This document shows positions 8,313-14,015 of a stretch of DNA of 14,015 bases, one piece after another (position 1 is the first letter of the stretch; the number at the start of each line of letters is the position of its first letter). The translations under genes were made by a program, and so were the position numbers. The notes beneath the pieces were generated by a model. It saw only the letters and a program-made list of their open reading frames with translations, ran no database searches and was not told the DNA's origin. Origin of the DNA: Entamoeba invadens IP1 (taxonomy: Eukaryota > Evosea > Mastigamoebida > Endamoebidae); NCBI RefSeq assembly GCF_000330505.1, contig NW_004443732.1, positions 49,243-63,257 on the forward strand. Reading direction: 5' to 3'.

Positions 8313-8426
8313 TTACAAAAGCGACAATATTGTATCTTTGCCAAACATTGTATCATCTCTTTGTACATTCCTTTGGGAATAAAATATAAAAAATCTTCAT
8401 TCTATCTTGTGAATTCTATTTGTTAA

Positions 8427-8675
8427 ATAGAAAATTACATACTCGAAGAAAAAACAAAGTCGTACTGTCCAATTCTTATTTTCTATTTCATTATAAATAA
8501 ACAGTCAAAGGCGTCTATTTGTCGTGAATAAGTGAGTTTGGGAAGAGCATCTTTTGAACCAGGAAATACACAAAATTACACAGAACATGAAAACGCAAAA
8601 GGGGGCGAAAAAATAGTTGATGTAGACAACTACTCTGAGTCATGCAAACCAGCCCATTATAAGCTTTGTCAGTAG
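8427..8675 (+). pseudogene. Coding fragment with a hydrophilic C-terminal tail
   Basis: One frame runs from after TAA at 8424 to TAG at 8673-8675, with a single internal TAA at 8529-8531. The part after that stop is strongly coding-like: RASFEPGNTQNYTEHENAKG, then KIVDVDNYSESCKPAHYKLC. Such an acidic, Asn/Glu-rich composition is very unlikely from random AT-rich DNA. The family is not recognised. It is the last plus-strand fragment before convergent minus-strand remnants begin. Confidence 0.45.
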
Positions 8676-8970
8676 TAATTGAATTTTTAGTGAGTATCAA
8701 ATAGAAAAAATAAGAAATCTATTTTTAGAAGTGGTGATGGTAATGCAAAATACATTAAATTCTAAATATACTTTTCTTTTTATATATAGATAAGAGTCGT
8801 AAATTAATCTTTATACTAATTATTTCCACTGTTCGTAGTTTGCTATTATGACAATTACATAATCATTGAGAATTAATGTTGTAGCTTTGGTATTTGTCTT
8901 GATGATCACATTTCAAGTTACTTTTTGGTTGTTTTTGGTTCAAAAATCTGTTTTTATTATTAACATTAAT

Positions 8971-10036
8971 ATTCACTTTTGTTCATACCAACCTTGCATC
9001 CAGTGTCGCCTTGTTTGCATGGCGTATTGTATGTGTTTCAGAAATAATAAATTCTCTTTACATTTATCTCATTTTTTGTTGTGCACATCTTTCAATTTGT
9101 TATTAAACTTATCACATTTTCTTTGTTAACAATAAAAATTACAAATCACATTTTAACACAGTTCATTGTTCTTCCTTCCAACATTTTTGGTGAAACACAT
9201 TCTTGACAACCAGTCAAAATTATGAACACTTTGCATTTCTTGAACGATTTCTCAGCACTAGCTTTTATATGCGTTTCTCAACAATTGTTTTTCACACTTT
9301 TAATAACTTCATTTTTTAAAGCATCATTTAAAAAAAACGGTTGACTCGATTTTTTCGTTGAACATCTTGTTATTTTCAATACAAGAGGTACACACATTTT
9401 TCCTTTGCAAAATACGTTTCTGGACAATCTTTTTGTGAGTTTTGTCTGTTTGAAAATTGTCCGTTGTACAATTGGTGCATTCCTTGTTGATGATTTGAAG
9501 TTTCCATAGACAACAATTGTATTTTATGCAAAATTTGTTCCTTCATTAGCAAAATATATCGGTCGAGACAAACACATCAAATCCGTCTAACACATCAAAC
9601 AATTGTATTCGTGCTTTTTTGTGGAAACCAAAAAGACATTCTATGGCTGCTACACATTTCAAATGTTTTCAAACGAATGTTTGTTTGTTGTCTAAAATGC
9701 ATTTATTCCTATCAGTGTAACAGTGGCATTCTGCTTAAGACTTATCGAATTTGCTTGAAGTAGTAATTGAATTTTCGTTAAAATAACCATCAGAACACTT
9801 GCCAGAACACCCATTAAGGACTTAGGTTGAAAACTGATTTCCTTAAATTGTTAGAATTTATTAAAGTAACAAAATTTTAAATTGGAATTAACAGCTGGAC
9901 AAACAGCCATCTCATATTCACAATAATTATTGTTGAACAGCAGTTGGTCTACTGCACAATCATTTTAGTTCACGCCTTTGGTGTTATAAAGTCGTTATTA
10001 ACTTCCACCTTTTGTTCAATAGCTCTGACATCAACT
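8971..10036 (-). pseudogene. Decayed cysteine-rich (surface or receptor-like) protein gene
   Basis: Read on the minus strand, coding-like pieces occur in order but in shifting frames: AIEQKVEVNNDFITPKA near 10020; NDCAVDQLLFNNNYCEYEM and VCPAVNSNLKFC within 9964-9851; GCSGKCSDGYFNENSITTSS and AECHCYTDRNKCILDNKQ within 9812-9546; KECTNCTTDNFQTDKT and VCTSCIENNKMFNE within 9510-9340; and PCKQGDTGCKVGMNKSEY near 9030-8971. CxxC, CxC and GC..KC spacing is typical of the cysteine-rich ectodomains of Entamoeba surface proteins and transmembrane kinases (family knowledge). Many stops and frameshifts show that it is dead. No transmembrane or kinase part is identified. Confidence 0.55.
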
Positions 10037-10733
10037 AATTAAATTAGTGTTTTAAACTTACTTAAAATTGTAAACGTTTTTTCCTCTGTTTATTTCTCGA
10101 TATACTGAAATTCAAAAGTTAAATTCATATTATAATTATAAATAAAAGAGTTTGTCTTCCCAATGTTTTGCAATAAAATAGACCAAATTTAATTAAGTGC
10201 TGTCGACTATTTAAATACCAGTTTATTGTTATATTGTTATACCCTTTGTTTAATTTTTGTTCTTTTTTTACTTTTATTTATTATTATTAATAATTAAAAA
10301 ACTACAATTATTATATAGTAAAACGTCTTAATTGTTATATTTTTATTTGATTTCAAATATTATAAAAGATAAGGATATAATGAATAAAATTTTGAATTAC
10401 TTAAGGAAACTACAATTGTACCTTAATTGAAAACAATTGAAAAATGTTATTTTAAATAGTATTTAATTCTACAAATCAAAAATTTCAATTTTAAAACTGT
10501 TTTTTAATTTTATATAAAAAAAATTTTATTATTAATTATTATTATCGAAAAAACCCAAATTGTAAAACAAAAATGTTGTATAAAAATATATAATAAATTT
10601 GTAATTATCAGATTGGTTTTTTGGGTTTAATTATAATTATTAAATAATAAAAATAATAGTTTGGCTATAGTTTAAGATAAAAAGAGGGTTTAGTGTTATG
10701 TATTTAAACCAAGTGATAAATGTGATAATCAAA
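10037..10733. other. AT-rich spacer
   Basis: There is no frame with coding composition. Short A- and T-runs and small inverted repeats are at the level expected from base composition. The last part leads into the hairpin-forming island at 10734. Confidence 0.55.
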
Positions 10734-10874
10734 GCATGGTTCCACAGGGTTTTACTTGTATTAATTCCCTTCTAAGACCGTGCAACAATGTATTTGTAGA
10801 TGGACCTGGCTTGTGATCTTTATTGCATGTGGTATATTGGGGCAACTTGATGTGCTATCCATCTACAAATGTAT
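10734..10874 (+). ncRNA. Candidate structured non-coding RNA (two hairpins)
   Basis: A GC-richer island in AT-rich DNA with no long open frame. Hairpin I pairs GCATGGT (10734-10740) with ACCGTGC (10777-10783), with one G-U, and AGGG (10746-10749) with CCCT (10767-10770). Hairpin II pairs 10788-10804 with 10858-10874 over 17 bp, of which 13 are uninterrupted Watson-Crick pairs (ATTTGTAGATGGA with TCCATCTACAAAT); two more are G-U. The hairpin II loop holds a further TTGC/GCAA pairing. Two hairpins in a row recall H/ACA-type or other small nuclear RNAs, but I find no clear H or ACA box and no spliceosomal, SRP or RNase P signature. Strand is undecided because the fold is near-symmetric. Confidence 0.4.
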
Positions 10875-11260
10875 AATTTATTAATCACTTCATAATAGAC
10901 TTTTAAATACTATAAATAGTCAACTTGATAAATACTTTCCACGCTGAAATTGTGAATTTTCGAAAATTGTAACATTATTGTTAATTGTTATTTTTTGAAT
11001 AATTAACTAAAAAATAATAATAACTATTCTAGACGTATTAAAATCATAATAAAAATATAATATTTTTTTATTTTTAAAATATTATTACTTTTAGCAGTTT
11101 TGTGAAATGCTATAATGAAAATAAATCAATTATGAACAAATATTAATTCAAACAAAATTCTATGATATTATCCAATCTACAGTGAAATAAGAAACGCTTC
11201 CGTCTTTTTAACCGTTTATATTTGGTTTTATAGATCTGAATTATAATAATATAATTAAAA
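10875..11260. other. AT-rich spacer between two structured islands
   Basis: No coding-like frame and no strong fold was seen in this stretch. Confidence 0.5.
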
Positions 11261-11383
11261 GTATGGTAGTATTTACCACATATGCTGAATATGTCTGTGG
11301 AGACTTATTCTGTCAGTGGTGGTAATATGTATTATACTTTCTCTTTATCGTTATGATTTTGAATAAATATAACAAGAGAAAGT
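11261..11383 (+). ncRNA. Second candidate structured RNA
   Basis: A first fold pairs TATTTACCAC (11270-11279) with GTGGTAATA (11319-11327) with one bulge, extended by GTAT (11261-11264) with ATAC (11334-11337). Inside it, CCACATAT and ATATGTCTGTGG form a smaller hairpin. A second hairpin pairs ACTTTCTCTT (11336-11345) perfectly with AAGAGAAAGT (11374-11383). Its 28-base loop contains GATTTTGA (11355-11362), which resembles an Sm-protein site. The two folds share bases 11336-11337. There is no open frame of note. It lies about 100 bp beyond the stop of the gene at 11486, so a 3' transcript structure is an alternative. Confidence 0.3.
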
Positions 11384-11463
11384 GGTTATATAGATGGAAG
11401 TGGTTTTTTCTCACTGTACAAATACGTACATAAAACTTAACATACCGTTTCAATTAAATTGAG

Positions 11464-11469
11464 TTTATT
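11464..11469 (-). promoter_or_regulatory. Possible polyadenylation signal AATAAA
   Basis: AATAAA reads on the minus strand 17-22 bases after the stop codon of the 471-residue gene, in a short AT-rich trailer. The position fits the short 3' ends usual in Entamoeba, but the motif is common in such AT-rich DNA. Confidence 0.35.
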
Positions 11470-11485
11470 ATTGTTATGAACCAAA

Positions 11486-12901
11486 TCAAGCAATTTTTAC
11501 TTCAATGAGATTATCAAAAACACTTTCCCATACCTTTTTTCTTCGTGGTTTAACAAACCAGTCATTTTTGTCATTAATTCCAGCAAACACCACTTTTGTT
11601 AACGATTCGACATCTTTAAACCCACACACATCAACAATACCATTTGTACCAAATGTCATCGTTTTTAAATTGAATTTTCCTTTCATCAAAAACAATTTAC
11701 TTTTAGGAGGCGAATAAAACTTAATTTTAGCCTCTTCTATTCCCGTGTTAAATAATATAATTTGGCAGTTGCTTTCCATAAACAATTCAATGCTTTTTAT
11801 CGGACACTGAATGTTCAATTTCTCAATTTTGCTCTGAGTTCGAGTGCCGATAAAATTAACAAGACTTTGGCTTTTGGAAACAACTTCAAAGACGATAAGC
11901 TTTGGTAAGACAATTTCAGTGTCTGGCACTCTGATTTCCGTGGCCACACTTTTCTTCAAAAGAATTCTCAAAACCTTTAAATTGTCGAAATTAGAAAAAT
12001 CAAGAACTTCCAAAGTGTTATTATCAATAGTTATTTCGACATTAAATAAATTGTTTGAAGCGTCTGTTGTAATAATTTTGTTTCTTTTTAAACTTTTTAT
12101 ATCCAAAGTACTTTTGTTGCAATTTTTGATCACAGACACAGGCGGGGTGAACAGGGGAGTGTTTTCTGCGAAATAAGCGTTAATTTTACTTTTGAGTTCC
12201 AACTCGACATCGTAATCTAATGTATTTTCTCGATAACTATCTTCGTCACTCCACGTGTCACTATCTTCAAACTCTCCATCACATTCTTCTAAATAATGCA
12301 CCTCACTAAATCTATTGTTTTTGTGAATGTTATCTATCTTTATATCACGACAATAGACATTAGAAAATCCAATAAAAGTGTCGGGGTTGGTGTTTGAAAA
12401 CTCCAAGGCGAAAACTTCTTGTTCATATTTTCCCCTCTTCTTTAATATTAATTTTTTTAACACAGAAAATTTGAGAGAGGGTATTGTGTATGTGTCTGAT
12501 ATATACAAGACAATCTTCCGGACTTTAGGACAATGACTGTGGACATATTCAAAATTTACTGTATCAACCTTTATTGTTATGATTTTATCTAAATAAATTT
12601 GGTCGAACAAAGTTGGGTCGGTCAACATGTTTGACGTGTCAAACCACGAAATTTGGTTGAGTTGTTTTAATGTCAATGAATTGCAAATTAAGTTCAAATT
12701 TCCAGTTAAAGTGTTCAATCGTGGGAAAAATACAAAAAGAAAATTTATGTTGAGGTTTGTTGTGCGTGGGTTCACTTTAAGACAGAAAATAGAGTCTTGA
12801 CATTTTTTGTTGATTAAACGAAAAGTGATTAATGTCGTTTCATCAACAATGTAGAACAATATATTCATTAGATAAATCATTTCCAAACGTGTTCTACCCA
12901 T
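11486..12901 (-). CDS. Hypothetical leucine-rich, F-box-like N-terminus protein (471 aa)
   Basis: This is the only long intact frame here: ATG at 12901-12899 and TGA at 11488-11486, with no intron. Residues 5-48 (LEMIYLMNILFYIV...FRLINKKCQDS) form an amphipathic, F-box-like segment of the kind that opens many Entamoeba leucine-rich hypothetical proteins; this is family resemblance from memory. A strongly acidic stretch lies at about 205-235 (EECDGEFEDSDTWSDEDSYR). Irregular leucine-rich strands follow at about 296-316 (LEVLDFSNFDNLKVLRILLK), 331-345, 358-372 and 432-441. The C-terminus is basic around 451-457, then short. No signal peptide or membrane segment is convincing, so it is probably intracellular, perhaps a protein-binding adaptor. 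The first Met precedes the conserved segment and is the natural start. An out-of-frame ATG lies 7 bases upstream. Confidence 0.85.
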   Translation of the reverse strand: MGRTRLEMIYLMNILFYIVDETTLITFRLINKKCQDSIFCLKVNPRTTNLNINFLFVFFPRLNTLTGNLNLICNSLTLKQLNQISWFDTSNMLTDPTLFDQIYLDKIITIKVDTVNFEYVHSHCPKVRKIVLYISDTYTIPSLKFSVLKKLILKKRGKYEQEVFALEFSNTNPDTFIGFSNVYCRDIKIDNIHKNNRFSEVHYLEECDGEFEDSDTWSDEDSYRENTLDYDVELELKSKINAYFAENTPLFTPPVSVIKNCNKSTLDIKSLKRNKIITTDASNNLFNVEITIDNNTLEVLDFSNFDNLKVLRILLKKSVATEIRVPDTEIVLPKLIVFEVVSKSQSLVNFIGTRTQSKIEKLNIQCPIKSIELFMESNCQIILFNTGIEEAKIKFYSPPKSKLFLMKGKFNLKTMTFGTNGIVDVCGFKDVESLTKVVFAGINDKNDWFVKPRRKKVWESVFDNLIEVKIA

Positions 12902-12908
12902 TGAACAT
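12894..12908 (-). promoter_or_regulatory. Four-codon upstream ORF overlapping the main start
   Basis: ATG at 12908-12906 opens a four-codon frame ending in TAG at 12896-12894, overlapping the start of the 471-residue gene in another frame. If transcription began upstream of it, it could reduce translation of the main frame. Entamoeba leaders are often only 5-20 nt, so the transcript may start downstream of this ATG. Confidence 0.35.
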
Positions 12909-13748
12909 TGAGTAAAATTAGATTATTAAATATTTGGTGAATAATCAAAATTGATTTATTCAAAATACAATTATAATATAGAAATGAACATCTTTCATTT
13001 TTTTTCGTCATTTTAACTAAATAGTTATAAAAATAATATAAAATAATATATTTTTAATAATCTTAACCGTTTTGTTTTAGTTGCGAATACCCGAAAATAA
13101 TCCAGAAAAGAAAAAAAGACAGGCAAACCATAAATTTATAGTATATTATAGATTTTTGTTTTTTTATCTTTTTTTATATTTGCATTGAAAAAAAGTTATG
13201 GTAACTTGGCGGGTTGGTTAAACTATCATGTAATTAAAAAAACTTATAAAACATTTAAGTTGTAAATAACATTATTTTTTTAAAAAACAAAGATAAAATG
13301 ACAAAACATAATTATTTATATTATATGATAAAATAAAGAAAAATAAAAAGATAAATTATTTTAAACACAAAATTGTTCTTAATTTTACTTTAAATTCCAA
13401 CAATATACATATATCTTCATGTTAACATTATTATACTTTAAATCCTTACAATTATAATTTTTAAAATTCAAGAAAATTTGTCTAAAGTTGTTGCGATATT
13501 TGTTTGTTTTCAATTGATTTGTTATTATAAACTAGATTTCAAAAGTCAATAGTATCCGATTTTTATTGGTTTATTTTTAATGCAAAACATTGGAAAAACA
13601 TCGGAATCTATTTATATTTCGATATCGACTTTTTTAAAAAACTAAGACCAACAAAAACAGAATATCTTAAACAAAAAGCAGTATAAATAAATATCAATTC
13701 AATTAAAAATTTGTTCATTTTTAATGCATTTTTTTGAATGCAAAGGCA
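12909..13748. other. AT-rich upstream region and spacer
   Basis: The stretch holds the presumed promoter of the 471-residue gene at its left side; no clear core element was recognised. A small GC-richer patch lies at 13199-13230 (around GGCGGGTTGG). A weak inverted pair, TCCGAT and ATCGGA, occurs near 13555-13605. The last part would be the 3' flank, and perhaps terminal repeat, of the Tc1-like transposase remnant. No coding-like frame was seen. Confidence 0.5.
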
Positions 13749-14015
13749 TTATAGTAGATGTCCAATTGAATAGCCTTTTTCTTGAAGACACAATTCAACC
13801 CTTCTTGGCATAGAACTCATCAAGTTGTTGATTGTATTCATTGGAATATCATTCCACTCATTTTTGAGAGCCTTAAATAATCTTCTTTTGTTTTGGAATA
13901 CACTTTTCTTCTTTCTGATGCGTTTTTCCTAAAATTGACCACAAATTTTCGATTGGAGATAAATCGGGACTCGAAGCTGGCCAATCCATTGTTCTCACAC
14001 CTTCTTCAAACAAGA
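13749..14015 (-). pseudogene. C-terminal part of a Tc1/mariner-family transposase, frameshifted and cut by the window edge
   Basis: From the window edge the minus strand reads TMDWPASSPDLSPIENLWSI. This is the Tc1/mariner signature around the third catalytic acid of the DDE triad; the Glu codon is at 13950-13948. After a run of five A (complement of 13923-13927) the coding signal shifts by one base and goes on as KALKNEWNDIPMNTINNLM, then SSMPRRVELCLQEKGYS, ending in TAA at 13751-13749. That tail matches the usual Tc1 C-terminus (a block like MP.R...C...G). One extra base in the A-run explains the shift, so the copy is either a pseudogene or carries a sequencing error. The N-terminal and first two catalytic residues lie outside the window. 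Confidence 0.85.

Noticed and set aside
8515..8700. 61-codon minus-strand open frame
   Set aside because: The opposite strand has a far more coding-like composition over 8532-8675.
8866..9129. 87-codon plus-strand open frame rich in Phe, Cys and Leu
   Set aside because: It begins at a non-ATG codon and looks like the antisense of the minus-strand cysteine-rich relic.
10734..10874. Spliceosomal U5, SRP or RNase P RNA
   Set aside because: TTTTAC in the first loop is suggestive of U5, but the loop size and the invariant loop sequence do not fit; no SRP or RNase P core motif was seen.
11505..12176. Two plus-strand open frames opposite the 471-residue gene
   Set aside because: Antisense shadows of the intact gene.

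Overview
The window reads as nuclear DNA of an AT-rich protist, most likely an Entamoeba species. E. invadens is my best guess, because its genome is known to be rich in Tc1/mariner-type DNA transposons; E. moshkovskii is an alternative. The intergenic DNA is extremely AT-rich and the protein-coding islands are visibly richer in G and C. The intact gene is intronless with short flanks. Its protein resembles the large Entamoeba family of leucine-rich, F-box-like hypothetical proteins. I see no bacterial features (Shine-Dalgarno sites, operons) and no CRISPR array. The species call is an inference from sequence style, not a database match.

Layout. 1-141 (+) is probably the tail of a gene that begins outside the window. 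246-1299 is AT-rich spacer with a TA-rich microsatellite. 1302-1961 is an old transposon-like element with TA-flanked, CAG-starting inverted ends and decayed coding remnants inside. 2245-3679 is a second, much younger element with 337-bp terminal inverted repeats that are almost identical. Each repeat carries eight same-direction copies of a GTTTCA-type 11-mer, and the interior holds a frameshifted gene. 3684-5042 is gene-free. 5043-5655 carries three tRNA genes: Ile(UAU) with a 10-nt intron, Gly(UCC), and Ser(CGA) on the other strand.

6057-10036 is a pseudogene field. It contains a plus-strand remnant with a signal-peptide-like start and a cysteine-rich ectodomain (6057-6504), several plus-strand fragments with coding-like composition (6979-8675), and a minus-strand cysteine-rich remnant (8971-10036). 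Frames are broken by stops and indels, but the residue composition and cysteine pairs still show former coding. Between 10734 and 11383 two islands fold into hairpins and may be non-coding RNAs. 11486-12901 (-) is the one intact protein gene, 471 residues. The right edge (13749-14015, -) is the C-terminal end of a Tc1/mariner transposase containing the PDLSPIEN motif and a one-base frameshift.

The genes do not form a pathway. The picture is a subtelomere-like or accessory region shaped by DNA transposons and by decay of surface-protein and LRR-type genes around a few working tRNA genes and one hypothetical protein gene.
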